A stretch of 64,000 nt of DNA from Thermoanaerobaculia bacterium (GCA_027061805.1 JAMOWA010000064.1:124001-188000), one strand, 5' to 3'. Counted from the first letter of the stretch, positions 48,127 through 57,949 are shown. Numbers and translations: made by a program. Notes: generated by a model from the letters alone, not told the origin.

Positions 48127-48896
48127 TGAGCGAGACGCCAGGCTGGGAACCCGATATCGCCGAGGAGCTCACGGAGGGCCCGGAAGCACCGGAGCGGCCA
48201 CGCATGGGAGCCCTGGCACGGATCGTCCAGGTCTTCGTCAGCCCGGTGGAGGTGTTCCGGGACATCGCCCGGAAGCCCACGTGGGTGGCCATCCTCCTGC
48301 TGACCATGGTGGTGTCGGCGGGCACGCAGTTCGTGGTGATGCCCCACCTGGACATGGAGACCACCATCCGCCAGAGCCTGGAGAAGAGGGGCAGCGAGGT
48401 CACCGAGGAGCAGCTGGACACGATGTTGGCCAACGCCGACAGGATGGCATGGCTCGGACCGGTCTCGTCCCTGGTCATCGTGCCGGTCGCCATGGTCGTG
48501 CTGGCGGCCATCTACCTGCTGGGGCTCAAGCTTGCGGGATCCGACATCGACTTCCTCCATTCCTTCTCGGCCACCCTCCACGCCTACTGGCCGGCCAGCG
48601 TCGCCAAGGCGGCGATCCTGGTGGCGCTGGTGAGTCGGGTGGGCAAGGTCCCGGCCCAGGAGATGGAGCGCCTGATCCGGTCGAACCTGGCGGCCTTCCT
48701 CGGACCGGACAGCCCGGCCTGGCAGGTGAAGCTGGCCACGAGCTTCGATGTCTTCAACCTCTGGACCTTCGCCCTCCTGGTGGTGGGCCTCGCGATCGTG
48801 GGCCGGATTCCCAGGGCGAGGGCCGCGGTGGTGACCGGGCTGCTCTGGGGCACCTGGATCGCCGGCAAGGTGGCCTTCGCCGCCCTCCTGGGCTGA
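48123..48896 (+). CDS. YIP1-family integral membrane protein
   Basis: 257 residues. Cytoplasmic N-terminus with GALARIVQVFVSPVEVFRDIARKP, a segment usual for bacterial Yip1-domain proteins, then about five membrane helices (WVAILLLTMVVSAGTQFVV; VIVPVAMVVLAAIYLLGLKLAG; SVAKAAILVALVS; TFALLVVGLAIVGRI; final helix). Bacterial members have no settled function. Its ATGA overlap with tolC and the 10-base gap to the adaptor gene make it part of the export operon. Confidence 0.82.
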   Translation: MMSETPGWEPDIAEELTEGPEAPERPRMGALARIVQVFVSPVEVFRDIARKPTWVAILLLTMVVSAGTQFVVMPHLDMETTIRQSLEKRGSEVTEEQLDTMLANADRMAWLGPVSSLVIVPVAMVVLAAIYLLGLKLAGSDIDFLHSFSATLHAYWPASVAKAAILVALVSRVGKVPAQEMERLIRSNLAAFLGPDSPAWQVKLATSFDVFNLWTFALLVVGLAIVGRIPRARAAVVTGLLWGTWIAGKVAFAALLG

Positions 48897-48906
48897 GGAG
48901 GCTCCC

Positions 48907-50163
48907 ATGAAGAAGGTTCTCGTCGGAGCCGGTCTCGTCCTGGTGCTGGCCGCGGTCTTCTTCCTGAGCACCCGCGAGACCGGCGGGAAGGGCACGCCGG
49001 TCCAGGTGGACACGGTGTCCCGGCGGACCATCTCCGCCAGGGTCAAGGCCACCGGAGAGATCACGCCGGAGAAGAAGGTCCAGATCTCGGCCAAGGTGGT
49101 GGGCGAGGTGATCCGCCTCACCGTTCGCGAGGGCGACCGGGTCACCGAGGGGCAGGTGCTCCTCCAGATCGAGCCCGACGTCTACCAGGCCGTGCGCGAC
49201 CAGGCCCGTGCGGCGCTCCAGCAGGCCCAGGCACAGATCCGCAGCATCGAGGTCAGGCTGGAGGACGCGAGGCGCACCCTCAGGCGGCAGCAGGAGCTGT
49301 TCTCCCGGGGGCTCACGAGCCAGGAGCAGGTGGACGCCGCCCGCGTGGCCGTGGACACCACCACGGTGCAGCTGGCCGTCCAGCGTCACGCCGTGGAGCA
49401 GGCCCGCTCCTCGCTCAAGCGCGCCGAGGACGACCTCAAGCGGACCATCATCCGCTCCCCCATGGACGGCGTGGTCATCCAGCTGAACACGGAAAAGGGC
49501 GAGACGGTGGTTCCCGGCTCCACGAACCTCCCGGGCTCGGTCCTCATGGTCATCGCCGACATGTCCCGCATCCAGGCCGAGGTGGACGTGGGCGAGGTGG
49601 ACGTGGTGGGCGTCAGGATCGGCCAGGAGGCCGACGTCCGCGTGGACGCCCTGGAGGGCACGGTGCAACGGGGGCGCGTCACGGAGATCGCCACCTCCGG
49701 CGTGAAGGACCCCGCCCAGGGTGTCATCCACTTCAAGGTGAAGATCGACATCGAGGACCCGGACCCCGCCCTGCGCCCCAGCATGACCGCCAAGGTGGAC
49801 ATCATCACCGCCGTCCACGAGGACGTGCTGGCCGTCCCGATCCAGGCCGTGGTCAGGCGGGCCGTGGACGAGAACGGATCGGAGCTGGAGAGGTCGAGGG
49901 CCGGACACGTGGAGGATTCCGACACGAAGGACGTGGTCTACGCCTTCGAGGACGGAAAGGCCGCCATCAGGCCCGTGACCACCGGGATCTCCGACGAGCT
50001 CTGGGTGGAGATCACCTCGGGCCTCGAGGAGGGGACCGAGGTCATCGTGGGGCCCTACCGCACCCTCAAGTCGATGCACGACGGCGACGCGGTCCGCCGG
50101 GAGGAGGCCCGCGAGAAGAAGGACGAGGACACCTCCGGCTCCGTCGAGGTGCGGGTGGAGTGA
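48907..50163 (+). CDS. MacA-like efflux periplasmic adaptor
   Basis: 418 residues. N-terminal anchor ([17 protein letters not shown]), lipoyl half-motifs [24 protein letters not shown] and [24 protein letters not shown], a long coiled-coil hairpin between them, and HlyD-like beta-barrel ending with [12 protein letters not shown]. It links the ABC exporter encoded by the next two genes to the TolC channel. Stop overlaps the ATPase start by ATGA. Confidence 0.92.
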   Translation: MKKVLVGAGLVLVLAAVFFLSTRETGGKGTPVQVDTVSRRTISARVKATGEITPEKKVQISAKVVGEVIRLTVREGDRVTEGQVLLQIEPDVYQAVRDQARAALQQAQAQIRSIEVRLEDARRTLRRQQELFSRGLTSQEQVDAARVAVDTTTVQLAVQRHAVEQARSSLKRAEDDLKRTIIRSPMDGVVIQLNTEKGETVVPGSTNLPGSVLMVIADMSRIQAEVDVGEVDVVGVRIGQEADVRVDALEGTVQRGRVTEIATSGVKDPAQGVIHFKVKIDIEDPDPALRPSMTAKVDIITAVHEDVLAVPIQAVVRRAVDENGSELERSRAGHVEDSDTKDVVYAFEDGKAAIRPVTTGISDELWVEITSGLEEGTEVIVGPYRTLKSMHDGDAVRREEAREKKDEDTSGSVEVRVE

Positions 50164-50858
50164 TGCTCATCGAGATCCAGGGGTTGACCAAGGTGTACCG
50201 CATGGGCGAGGACGTGGTGCGGGCCCTGGACGGCGTGGACCTGACTGTGGACCACGGTGAGTACCTGGCGGTCATGGGTCCCTCCGGCTCCGGGAAGTCC
50301 ACCCTCATGAACCTCCTGGGCTGCCTGGACACGCCCTCCGCGGGCCGGTACCTGCTCAACGGCCGCCGCATCTCGGGCCTGGCCGACGAGGAGCTGGCGC
50401 GCATCCGCAACGAGGAGGTGGGCTTCGTCTTCCAGACCTTCAACCTCCTGCCGAGGACCACCGCCCTGGAGAACGTGGAGCTCCCGCTCGTCTACGGCGG
50501 CGTCCCCCGCCGCGAGCGCAGGCGCCGGGCCCGCGAGGCCCTGGAGCGGGTGGGCCTGGGCGACCGGATGCACCACCGGCCCAACGAGCTCTCCGGGGGC
50601 CAGCGCCAGCGGGTGGCCATCGCCAGGGCGCTGGTGAACGACCCCTCGCTGCTGCTCGCCGACGAGCCCACCGGGAACCTGGACTCGCGGGTCTCCGAGG
50701 AGATCATGGAGCTCTTCGACGAGCTCAACGCCGCGGGCAACACCATCGTGGTGGTGACCCACGAGGAGGACATCGCCGCACGTACCCGCCGCGTGGTCCG
50801 CCTGCTGGACGGGCGGGTCGTGGCTGACGAGCGGAGCCGAAGGGGGGGCCGGCCGTGA
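50160..50858 (+). CDS. ABC transporter ATP-binding protein, MacB/LolD type
   Basis: 232-residue nucleotide-binding subunit. Walker [18 protein letters not shown]-loop [20 protein letters not shown], signature [15 protein letters not shown], Walker [13 protein letters not shown], and H-loop [10 protein letters not shown]. The MacB/LolD-type group powers mechanotransmission rather than classical translocation. Here NBD and permease are separate genes with an ATGA overlap, not fused as in E. coli MacB. Confidence 0.95.
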   Translation: MMLIEIQGLTKVYRMGEDVVRALDGVDLTVDHGEYLAVMGPSGSGKSTLMNLLGCLDTPSAGRYLLNGRRISGLADEELARIRNEEVGFVFQTFNLLPRTTALENVELPLVYGGVPRRERRRRAREALERVGLGDRMHHRPNELSGGQRQRVAIARALVNDPSLLLADEPTGNLDSRVSEEIMELFDELNAAGNTIVVVTHEEDIAARTRRVVRLLDGRVVADERSRRGGRP

Positions 50859-52069
50859 TCTGGGAGAACCTCCGCATCGCGCTCAAGGCCATCCGCTCCA
50901 ACAAGATGCGCTCGGCGCTCACCACCCTGGGCATCATCATCGGCGTGGCCGCCGTGATCGCCGTGGTCTCCATCGTCCAGGGCCTCAACTACATGATCGC
51001 CAGCGAGCTGGAGGGGGTCGGCGCCACCTACATCCGCGTGGCCCCCAGGGACGACCGGAACGACCCCGAGATGATCGGCAGGGAGGTCACGCTCACCTAC
51101 GAGGACGGCCAGGCGGTCATGGCCGGCGCCACCGCCCTCGCCCATTTCAACCCCGTGTTCTTCCGCACCGACCGGCTCCGCTACCGGGACGAGAAGCACA
51201 GCTGCATCCTCCTGGCTGTGGGCGCCCACTACCAGGAGGTGGACAACCACTGGGTGGACGAGGGGCGGTTCTTCTCCCAGCTCGACCTGGACCGTCGGGC
51301 CCACGTCTGCCTGGTGGGCCGGAAGATCATCGACGAGCTCGAGCTCCCCGCCGACCCCATCGGCACCGAGATCATCATCGGTACGGCCTCCTTCACCGTC
51401 GTGGGCATCATGGAGAAGAAGGGCGAGATGTTCGGCCAGGACCGGGACGACCTGGTCATCATCCCCATCACCACGGCCCGGAACGTCTACGGCAACGACG
51501 CCATGAAGCGGCTCATCCTCGACTTCCAGGCCAGGAGCCCGGAGGTGGTGGACCTGGCCAAGGACCAGATCACCTCCATCCTCACCAAGCGCCACCACAT
51601 TCCCAGGGGCTCCGAGCCCGACTTCCGCGTGGTGCTCCAGGAGGAGATCCTCAAGACCACGGGCTCCATCCTGGGCGGCGTCACCAGGGTGGTGGGTGCC
51701 GTGGTGGGGATCGCCCTCCTGGTGGGCGGGATCGGCATCATGAACATCATGCTGGTCTCGGTCACCGAGCGGACCCGCGAGATCGGCATCCGCAAGGCCG
51801 TGGGGGCCCGCCGTTCCGACATCCTGGTCCAGTTCCTCATCGAGGCCGTGACCCTCTCCCTCTTCGGGGGCCTGGTGGGCATCCTCGCGGGATGGGGCTT
51901 CGGCGTGCTGGGGGCCAGGGCCATCCCGGGCTTCCCGGCCGCCCACGTGCCCCTGTGGGCGGTGCTCCTGGGCTTCGGCTTCGCGGCCCTCACCGGCATC
52001 CTCTTCGGCACCTACCCCGCCGCCAAGGCCTCCTCGCTGGACCCCATCGAGGCCCTCCGCTACGAGTAG
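50855..52069 (+). CDS. ABC transporter permease, FtsX/MacB type
   Basis: 404 residues: one N-terminal membrane helix after [26 protein letters not shown], a large periplasmic MacB_PCD domain (about 45-270), then three membrane helices ([37 protein letters not shown]..., [40 protein letters not shown]) ending in [11 protein letters not shown]. These are exact hallmarks of the family. With the upstream genes it forms a MacAB-TolC-like tripartite exporter; the substrate could be lipids, peptides or toxins. Confidence 0.94.
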   Translation: MIWENLRIALKAIRSNKMRSALTTLGIIIGVAAVIAVVSIVQGLNYMIASELEGVGATYIRVAPRDDRNDPEMIGREVTLTYEDGQAVMAGATALAHFNPVFFRTDRLRYRDEKHSCILLAVGAHYQEVDNHWVDEGRFFSQLDLDRRAHVCLVGRKIIDELELPADPIGTEIIIGTASFTVVGIMEKKGEMFGQDRDDLVIIPITTARNVYGNDAMKRLILDFQARSPEVVDLAKDQITSILTKRHHIPRGSEPDFRVVLQEEILKTTGSILGGVTRVVGAVVGIALLVGGIGIMNIMLVSVTERTREIGIRKAVGARRSDILVQFLIEAVTLSLFGGLVGILAGWGFGVLGARAIPGFPAAHVPLWAVLLGFGFAALTGILFGTYPAAKASSLDPIEALRYE

Positions 52070-52132
52070 CGGCCGGGCGGCCGGCCTTGCGCGGCACGGG
52101 CGCTGCGGGCACACTGTCACCCGGAGGTGCCC

Positions 52133-53296
52133 ATGACCGAGGAGAGACTCACCGGAGAGGAGCTGGCGCGCCTGGTGGACCGGGTCTTCGCGCCGCGGCC
52201 GGAGGACACGGCGGTGGCCGTTCTGGTGGACCTTCCCGACGGCGAGCTGGCCGACACCCCGGAGTGGGCCGCGCGGCGCGAGATGGCGGCGGGCTGGGTG
52301 CGGGAGCTACGCAGGGTGACCGCGGCGGGCCTGCCCTGCGATCTGGTGCTCTACCGCAACGCCCGGCGCAACAACGCCGACCTGCCCCGAGAGGCCTGGC
52401 TCCACGATCCCGGGATGCCCCTCCCCGCCACCGCCGACGATCCCGATCCGGGCGCCGCCGTCCCCTTCGCGAAGGTCTTCGACACCCACTCCATCCTGCT
52501 GGCGCCCACGGAGCTCTCGGCCACGGCGCCCCTGAAGCTCGCCGCACCCCGCCACGGCTTCCGCGCGGCCACCATGCCCGGATTCTCGGCGGACATGATC
52601 CCGGCGCTCCGGCTCGACTACGTGGAGATCAACCGGCGGGTCCGGCACCTCGCGGATCTCCTGGACCGGGCCGCGGGCGCGGAGCTCGAGTTCCGCGTGG
52701 ACGACGGCTCCCGCCACCGCCTCCACCTGGACCTGCGGCACCGCACGGCCCACGCCTCGGGCGGCGTGCTCCACGAGCCCGGCACCGCCGGCAACCTCCC
52801 CTCGGGGGAGGCCTACATCGTGCCCTACGAGGGCGAGCTCCCCTCCACCCCCTCGCTCACGGAGGGCCGCCTCCCCGTGGAGCTGGACGGCGAGGTGGTG
52901 CTCTACCGCATCCGCGCCAACCGGGCCGTGGCCGTGCAGAGCGAGGGCCCCGTCTCCCGCCGCGAGGCCGGGCTGCTCGCCGCCGAGCCCGCCTACGGCA
53001 ACCTGGCCGAGCTGGGCCTGGGCGTGCTGGGCGACTTCGGCATCGAGCCCACGGGGCGCGTGCTCCTGGACGAGAAGCTGGGCCTCCACATCGCCTTCGG
53101 CCGCTCCGACCACTTCGGCGGCCGGGTGGGCGCCGACGACTTCTCCACACCCGAGGCGGTCACCCACCAGGACCGGGTCTACATCCCGGCCCTCCAGCCC
53201 CGGGTCACCGTGGCGCGGGCGGAGCTGCTCCTCGCGGACGGCACCACCGCCCCCCTCATGCGGGACGGCGCCTGGGTGGTGGACTTCGGGCCATGA
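52133..53296 (+). CDS. M29 (aminopeptidase T)-like protein
   Basis: 387 residues. The C-terminal half resembles the thermophilic metallo-aminopeptidase M29 family: GTAGNLPSGEAYIVPYEGELPS (the 'NLP.GE....P' element), GNLAELGLGVLGDFGIEPTGRVLLDEKLGLHIAFGRSDHFGG. The N-terminal part (ELADTPEWAARREMAAGWVRELRR...) matches less well. M29 enzymes use two metals bound by Glu, His and Asp; Glu in SGEAY and DEK and His in LHIAFG/SDHFGG are kept. Peptidase activity is likely but not proven. ATG 52133 follows GGAGG. Overlaps rlmI by ATGA. Confidence 0.7.
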   Translation: MTEERLTGEELARLVDRVFAPRPEDTAVAVLVDLPDGELADTPEWAARREMAAGWVRELRRVTAAGLPCDLVLYRNARRNNADLPREAWLHDPGMPLPATADDPDPGAAVPFAKVFDTHSILLAPTELSATAPLKLAAPRHGFRAATMPGFSADMIPALRLDYVEINRRVRHLADLLDRAAGAELEFRVDDGSRHRLHLDLRHRTAHASGGVLHEPGTAGNLPSGEAYIVPYEGELPSTPSLTEGRLPVELDGEVVLYRIRANRAVAVQSEGPVSRREAGLLAAEPAYGNLAELGLGVLGDFGIEPTGRVLLDEKLGLHIAFGRSDHFGGRVGADDFSTPEAVTHQDRVYIPALQPRVTVARAELLLADGTTAPLMRDGAWVVDFGP

Positions 53297-54486
53297 CGGC
53301 AGCACCGGATCCCTGGCGGCCCGCGGGCCGCGCCACCCTGAGGCCCGGCCGGACCCGCTCGCTGGAGCGGCGCCACCCCTGGGTCTTCAGCGGGGCCCTG
53401 GCCCACCCCGTGGAGGGCGGTCCCGTGGTGGAGCTGGTGGACGCCCGCGGGAACCGGGTCGGGGACGCCCTGGTGAGCGGCCGCGGGGGCATCGTGCTCA
53501 AGGTGCTGGCCTGGGGCGCGGACCGGTGGTCGCCGGGGCTCCTGCGCCGCCGGATCGGGGAGGCCCTGGAGCTGCGCCGGCGCCTCTCCATCCCCTCGAA
53601 TGCCCTCCGGCTGGTCAACGCCGAGGGCGACGGCCTGCCGGGCCTCGTGGTGGACCGCTACGCCGGCGTGGTGGTGATCGAACTCTCCGAGGCGGCCTGG
53701 GAGCCCTTCCTGCCGGAGGTGGCCATCGCACTCCGCGAGGCGCTGGGCGGGGACCCGGCCTTCGTGCTCCGCCGGCAGGGGCGCGACGCCGACACCGTGG
53801 AGGCCCTGGAGGGGAGCACCGTCCCGGACCGGGTCGTGGTCGACGAGGCGGGAGCGAAGCTGCCGGTGGACCTGGCGGGGGGCCAGAAGACGGGCCTCTT
53901 CCTGGACCAGCGGGACAGCCGCCTCCGCATGGCCGCCCTGGCACCCGGGGGCGGCCTCGGCCTCAACCTCTTCGCCTACACGGGGGCCTTCTCCGTGCAC
54001 GCGCGGCGGGCGGGCCTGGCCTCGGTGCTCAACGTGGACAGCGACGCGGGCGCCCTCGACCTGCTCCGCGAGGCCCACGGGCTCAACGATCTGGACCTGG
54101 ACGAGGGGGAGGTCCTCCGGGCCGACGCCTTCGCCGCCGTGCGCGAGCTGGCCGCCTCGGGACGCCGCTTCGACTGGATCGTGGTGGACCCGCCCGCGCT
54201 GGCCCGCCGGAAGGCCGACGTGGACCGCGCCGCCCGTGCCTACAAGGACGTCTTCCTCCACGCCCTCCGGGTGGCGGAGCCCGGCGCCGTGGCCCTCTTC
54301 TGCTCCTGCTCCGGCGCCGTGGACGAGAAGCTCTTCGGGCAGATCGTCTTCGCCGCCGCCCTGGACGCCGGCCGCGAGCTCCGCATCCTGGAGCGCCGCG
54401 GCGCGGCCCCCGACCACCCCGTGTCGGTGCACTGCCCGCAGGGCGCGTACCTGAAGGCGTGGGTCGTGGTGGTGGGTGGGAGGTGA
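53293..54486 (+). CDS. rlmI: Class I SAM-dependent rRNA methyltransferase, RlmI-like
   Basis: 397 residues. N-terminal PUA domain (LRPGRTRSLERRHPWVFSGAL), an RlmI-like EEHD/linker region, and a Rossmann methyltransferase domain: GLFLDQRDSRLRMAALAPG, LNLFAYTGAFSVHARRAG (SAM motif I), DADAFA-type motif, and DWIVVDPPALARRKADVD (DPPA catalytic motif), then FCSCSG with Cys. RlmI makes 5-methylcytosine at 23S rRNA C1962; the exact target here is inferred. The stop lies at the border of mosaic repeat locus 6. Confidence 0.88.
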   Translation: MTAAPDPWRPAGRATLRPGRTRSLERRHPWVFSGALAHPVEGGPVVELVDARGNRVGDALVSGRGGIVLKVLAWGADRWSPGLLRRRIGEALELRRRLSIPSNALRLVNAEGDGLPGLVVDRYAGVVVIELSEAAWEPFLPEVAIALREALGGDPAFVLRRQGRDADTVEALEGSTVPDRVVVDEAGAKLPVDLAGGQKTGLFLDQRDSRLRMAALAPGGGLGLNLFAYTGAFSVHARRAGLASVLNVDSDAGALDLLREAHGLNDLDLDEGEVLRADAFAAVRELAASGRRFDWIVVDPPALARRKADVDRAARAYKDVFLHALRVAEPGAVALFCSCSGAVDEKLFGQIVFAAALDAGRELRILERRGAAPDHPVSVHCPQGAYLKAWVVVVGGR

Positions 54487-54785
54487 GGGAGTCAGACGTC
54501 AGGGCGGGAGGACGTGCGACGCCCGCCCACCCGCCCGTTCGTGAAACGTGAAAGGTGAAACGTGAAACGAATGAGGGCACCGGATCGTGTGGCGCCTTCA
54601 CCCGACCGTGATAACGCCCCCGACCCTGACCCTGCCCGTGCCCGTGCCCGTGCCCGTGCCCGTGACGGATTCTCCCCTGCACCCCTGCTCCCCAGCTCCC
54701 CAGCGCCCCTGCTTCCCGCGCCCGCCACAGATCAGCCGGACGCCCTCCCGCCCTGACGTCCCGCCATCCCGACGTCCTGACTCAC
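54487..54785 (-). repeat. Mosaic intergenic repeat, locus 6 (inverted relative to locus 5)
   Basis: Read on the minus strand, it repeats locus 5 module for module: GACGTCAGGG units; GGGCGTCCGGCTGATCTGTG with GGCGGGCGC; CAGGGG units; GAATCCGTCACGG; (CACGGG)n; ATCACGGTCGGGTGAAGG; CCACACGATCCGGTGCCCTC; ATTCG plus TTTCACG run (54540-54572); AACGGGCGGGTGGGCGG. It lies between convergent rlmI and the serine hydrolase gene. The latter's reading frame continues into it, so it partly overlaps that gene. Confidence 0.85.
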
Positions 54786-55917
54786 CACTCACTCCCCTCA
54801 CCCTCCCGGAGGACCGTGCAGGCACCACCGGCGTCCGCCCGGCGGGCCGCCGCGCCGGGAGCCTGCCCACCGCGGGGAGCAGCCGGTCGAGGATCACATC
54901 GAGGAGGATCCCCCTCTCCTGCCGGGTGGCCGTTCCCGGGCCCACGTTCCAGGCCGCGCTGGTGGCCACCACGAGATCCAGCTCCGGGACGCAGAAGACG
55001 AACTGGCCCCCCCAGCCCCAGGCCACGAAGGCCCGGGGCTCCAGGCTCTCGAAGAGCCACCAGAGCCAGCCGTAGTCGATGCCCGTCAGGGACTCGAAGT
55101 ACGCTCCGAGCTTCACCTGCTCCGAGGTGGCCTCCACCGTCCAGCTTCCGGAGACCACGCGATCGCCGTCCCAGACCCCGTGGCCCAGGAAGAGCAGGCC
55201 CAGCCGGGCCATGTCCTCCGTGCGCAGGGCAAGGCCGTGACCGCCGAAGTTGAAGCCCTGCGGGTCCGCGGGCCACCTCCGTTCGGTGATGCCCAGGGGA
55301 CCGAAGAGCACCGCGTCGGCGAAGTCCAGCGTGGGGACGCCCACGGCCGTGGCCAGCACGATGGAGAGCAGGTGGGGGTCCGCCGAGCTGTAGTCGAAGC
55401 GGGTTCCCGGCGGGGCCGCCAGGGGGCGGTCCAGCACGTAGCGCGCGGGGTTCCTGGAGCGCGACCACAGCAGGAACTCCGCGTCCTCGTCGTAGCGCAG
55501 CCCCGAGGTCATGGTCAGCAGGTGCCGGATCGTGATGGCATCCTTGGCCGGATCGTCCGGGACCAGCTCCGGCGGGAGGTAGTCCACCATCCGGGCGTCC
55601 AGACCGGAGATGAGACCGCGCTCGATGGCGATCCCCACCAGGGTGGACGTGACGCTCTTGGTCACCGAGGCCACGTTGTTGAGGCCCCCTGGCTCCCCGG
55701 TCCAGTAGCGCTCCCCCACCACCGCGCCGCGCCGGACCACCACCATGGACCGCGCCCCGACCACGGCCTCGAAGGCGTCCAGCGCCGCCTCGAGCCTCCC
55801 GGCGTCGATCCCCACGGCCCCGGGCCGGACCCTCGGCAGCGGCTCCGAGGCGGAGGCGGACGCCGCCACCGCAAGCCCGAGCGCCAGGAGCACCGCTCCG
55901 GGTCGCCGGCGCCTCAC
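54598..55917 (-). CDS. Serine hydrolase, beta-lactamase/class C penicillin-binding fold
   Basis: 439 residues from GTG 55917, which overlaps the stop of the small membrane protein gene (GTGA). Signal-like N-terminus (AVLLALGLAVAASASAS), nucleophile motif SVTK (Ser84, Lys87), second motif YSS (Tyr176) and a GWGGQ (302-305) in place of KTG. This is the pattern of class C-like serine hydrolases (esterases, D-aminopeptidases, carboxypeptidases). Homology to the family ends near residue 353. The last ~85 residues are Arg/Gly-rich and then encode part of the mosaic repeat (GTGTGTGTGTG), so the native C-terminus was probably replaced. Activity of the core is plausible; substrate unknown. Confidence 0.82.
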   Translation of the reverse strand: MRRRRPGAVLLALGLAVAASASASEPLPRVRPGAVGIDAGRLEAALDAFEAVVGARSMVVVRRGAVVGERYWTGEPGGLNNVASVTKSVTSTLVGIAIERGLISGLDARMVDYLPPELVPDDPAKDAITIRHLLTMTSGLRYDEDAEFLLWSRSRNPARYVLDRPLAAPPGTRFDYSSADPHLLSIVLATAVGVPTLDFADAVLFGPLGITERRWPADPQGFNFGGHGLALRTEDMARLGLLFLGHGVWDGDRVVSGSWTVEATSEQVKLGAYFESLTGIDYGWLWWLFESLEPRAFVAWGWGGQFVFCVPELDLVVATSAAWNVGPGTATRQERGILLDVILDRLLPAVGRLPARRPAGRTPVVPARSSGRVRGVSGESGRRDGGTSGREGVRLICGGRGKQGRWGAGEQGCRGESVTGTGTGTGTGRVRVGGVITVG

Positions 55918-56258
55918 CCGGCGGCCTCCCCCCCGGCGGCCGCTTTCCGCCGCCGGAGCGCACCCCACGCCGCGCTTCCCACCACCCAGGCCACGAAGAG
56001 GCGGAGCCCCAGGCCCGTCACCACCGCCCACGTGGCCCCCTTCAGGAGCGGCAGGCCGTCCAGCGTGGGCGGGCGCCCCAGCAGGCGGTGCGAGGCGTAG
56101 GCCGCCGCGAGCCCCAGCGTCATCAGGCCGAAGAGCACCGCCGCCACCACCAGCGCCAGCAGCAGCCGCCCCGCCACCGCGCCGAGCGCGCGCCGGCCCC
56201 ACCGGGCCGCGTGGCGGGCGAGGGAGAGCATCGTGGCGGAGTCCATGGAACCCATCAT
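55914..56258 (-). CDS. Small membrane protein of unknown function
   Basis: About 114 residues with two membrane helices (LLLALVVAAVLFGLMTLGLAAAYA; AVVTGLGLRLFVAWVVGSAAWG) and a basic C-terminus. No family recognised. Candidate ATGs at 56258, 56255 and 56246 lack strong RBSs, so the start is uncertain. It shares a GTGA overlap with the serine hydrolase gene and is divergent from mtaB. Confidence 0.6.
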   Translation of the reverse strand: MMGSMDSATMLSLARHAARWGRRALGAVAGRLLLALVVAAVLFGLMTLGLAAAYASHRLLGRPPTLDGLPLLKGATWAVVTGLGLRLFVAWVVGSAAWGALRRRKAAAGGEAAG

Positions 56259-56319
56259 AAGGCACCCGGCCGTGCTGGCTCCCGGCGGCCCCGGAGGGTA
56301 GACTCCCCCCGGGAGGCAC

Positions 56320-57630
56320 ATGCGCGTACGGCTGGAGACACTGGGGTGCCGGCTCAACATCGGCGAGGTGGAGAGCATGGCCCGCGAGCTCGCCGCGGCC
56401 GGCCACCGCGTGGTGGGCCCCGGCGAGGCGGCCGACCTGTGCATCCTCAACACCTGCACCGTCACCGCCGTGGCCGCGAAGAAGTCCCGCCACCTGCTGC
56501 GCCAGCTGAAGCGCGACAACCCGGGAGCCCGCCTGGTGGTCACCGGCTGCTGGTCCGAGCTCGAGCCCGGCCGCGCCGAGGCCACGGGAGCGGACCTGGT
56601 GATCGGGAACGAGGCCAAGGACCGCCTGGTGGAGATCCTGGCCGCACGGGGCCTCCTCGAGCCCGGCGACCCCGTGGAGTCCCCGGAGGCCTCCCCCATC
56701 GCCCCCTCCCGCCACACCCGCGCCTTCGTCAAGGTGCAGGACGGCTGCGACAACCGCTGCGCCTACTGCATCGTCACCGTGGCCCGCGGCGCCGGCCGCA
56801 GCGTCCCGGCCGACACCGTGGTGGCCGAGATCCAGCGGCTGGTGGCGGCGGGCTTCCGCGAGGCCGTGCTCTCCGGGGTGCACCTGGGCTCCTGGGGCCA
56901 CGACCTCGAGCCCCGCCGGGCCCTCCCCCACCTGGTGCGGCGCATCCTGGAGGAGACCCCGCTGGAGCGTCTGCGCCTCTCCTCCCTGGAGCCCTGGGAC
57001 CTGGACGAGGGCTTCTTCGAGCTGCTGGCCGAGCCCCGCCTCCAGCCCCACCTCCACCTGCCCCTCCAGTCCGGCTGCGACGCCACCCTGCGCCGCATGG
57101 CCCGCAAGACCACCACTCGCGAGTTCGCGGCCCTGGTGGAGGCCGCCCGCGCGGCCCACCCGGAGGTCTCCATCACCACCGACGTCATGGCCGGCTTCCC
57201 CGGCGAGACCGACGCCCACTTCGAGGAATCCCTCGCCTTCGTGGAGCAGATGGCCTTCGCCCGCCTCCACGTCTTCCGCTTCTCCCCGCGCCCCGGCACC
57301 CCCGCCGCCACCATGCCCGGCCAGGTCCCCGGCGCCGTGGCCGCCGAGCGCTCCCGCCGCCTCCACGAGCTGGGCGCCCGCCTGGAGCGCGCCTACCAGT
57401 CCCGCTTCCTGGGCCGGACCCTCCAGGTCCTCTGGGAGGAGGCCGAGCCCCACGGCCACGCCCTCCAGCACACCGGCCTCACGCCCAACTACCTCCGCGT
57501 CCTCACCCACACCGCCCCGGAGGTCCAGCTCGCCAACACCGTCACCCCCGCCCGGCTGATCGAGACCGTCCCCGGCGGGATCGTGGCGGAGGTGGTGGCG
57601 GCCCCCGCCCGCCCGGATCGTGAAACGTGA
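56320..57630 (+). CDS. mtaB: tRNA t6A37 methylthiotransferase MtaB
   Basis: Radical-SAM enzyme converting t6A37 to ms2t6A37 in ANN-decoding tRNAs. 436 residues: N-terminal UPF0004 domain with the first cluster Cys (LGCRLNIGEVES, ILNTCTVTAVAAKKSRH, VTGCW), the radical SAM motif CDNRCAYC (CxxxCxxC), SITTDVMAGFPGETDAHF, and a C-terminal TRAM domain (FLGRTLQVLWEEAE...GLTPNYLRV). The 'LGCRLN' and length match MtaB rather than MiaB. Its final codons (PARPDRET, stop) are spelled by the CCCGCCCG and (CGTGAAA)n modules of locus 7. Confidence 0.93.
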   Translation: MRVRLETLGCRLNIGEVESMARELAAAGHRVVGPGEAADLCILNTCTVTAVAAKKSRHLLRQLKRDNPGARLVVTGCWSELEPGRAEATGADLVIGNEAKDRLVEILAARGLLEPGDPVESPEASPIAPSRHTRAFVKVQDGCDNRCAYCIVTVARGAGRSVPADTVVAEIQRLVAAGFREAVLSGVHLGSWGHDLEPRRALPHLVRRILEETPLERLRLSSLEPWDLDEGFFELLAEPRLQPHLHLPLQSGCDATLRRMARKTTTREFAALVEAARAAHPEVSITTDVMAGFPGETDAHFEESLAFVEQMAFARLHVFRFSPRPGTPAATMPGQVPGAVAAERSRRLHELGARLERAYQSRFLGRTLQVLWEEAEPHGHALQHTGLTPNYLRVLTHTAPEVQLANTVTPARLIETVPGGIVAEVVAAPARPDRET

Positions 57631-57805
57631 AACGAAGGAGGGGAGGGGAGAAGGGTGTGCCGCCCACCCACCCGACCGTTCGTGAAACGTGAAACGTGAA
57701 AGGTGAAACGAAAGAGGGATCCGGGGTGGCGGTGCGACTCCCGCCCGGCCGCCCGTGCGACCCCCACCCGCCCGGGGTTGAACCACGGATCTTGAGGATT
57801 CCTTG
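57618..57805 (-). repeat. Mosaic intergenic repeat, locus 7, plus ACCACGGATT fragment
   Basis: Two (CGTGAAA)n runs (57618-57637 and 57680-57708), each followed by CGAAAGAG or CGAAGGAG, with CCGCCCACCCACCCGACCG between, then GCGACTCCCGCCCGGCCG and CCACCCGCCCGGGG. It reads as locus 5 type modules on the minus strand. At 57782-57790 an ACCACGGAT start of the 124-bp dispersed repeat follows but soon loses similarity. The first heptamer run contains the mtaB stop codon. Confidence 0.8.
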
Positions 57806-57871
57806 GACTGGAGGCCAGGAGGAATCTTGAGCACGGCACCCATCACAGGTGGAAAGGGAGCATGATCGAGA

Positions 57872-57898
57872 AACTCCTCCATCATGGAGTTGTTTTTT
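57872..57898 (+). terminator. Probable intrinsic terminator upstream of winged-helix gene
   Basis: AACTCC (57872-57877) pairs with GGAGTT (57886-57891), followed by GTTTTTT. The short 6-bp stem is modest. It may end read-through from mtaB and the repeat. The T-rich tail also forms the AT-rich upstream part of the next promoter. Confidence 0.45.
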
Positions 57899-57942
57899 CT
57901 GTTGTTTTTGCTGTTGACATTTATACTCGGCCGTGCTAGATT
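57893..57942 (+). promoter_or_regulatory. Strong promoter with AT-rich upstream element, leaderless transcript
   Basis: TTGACA (57914-57919), 17-base spacer, TAGATT (57937-57942), preceded by a T-rich block (57893-57913, TTTTTTCTGTTGTTTTTG) that would act as an UP element. The predicted start of transcription falls at the ATG at 57950, leaving no 5' leader. Confidence 0.75.
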
Positions 57943-57949
57943 CAACATC

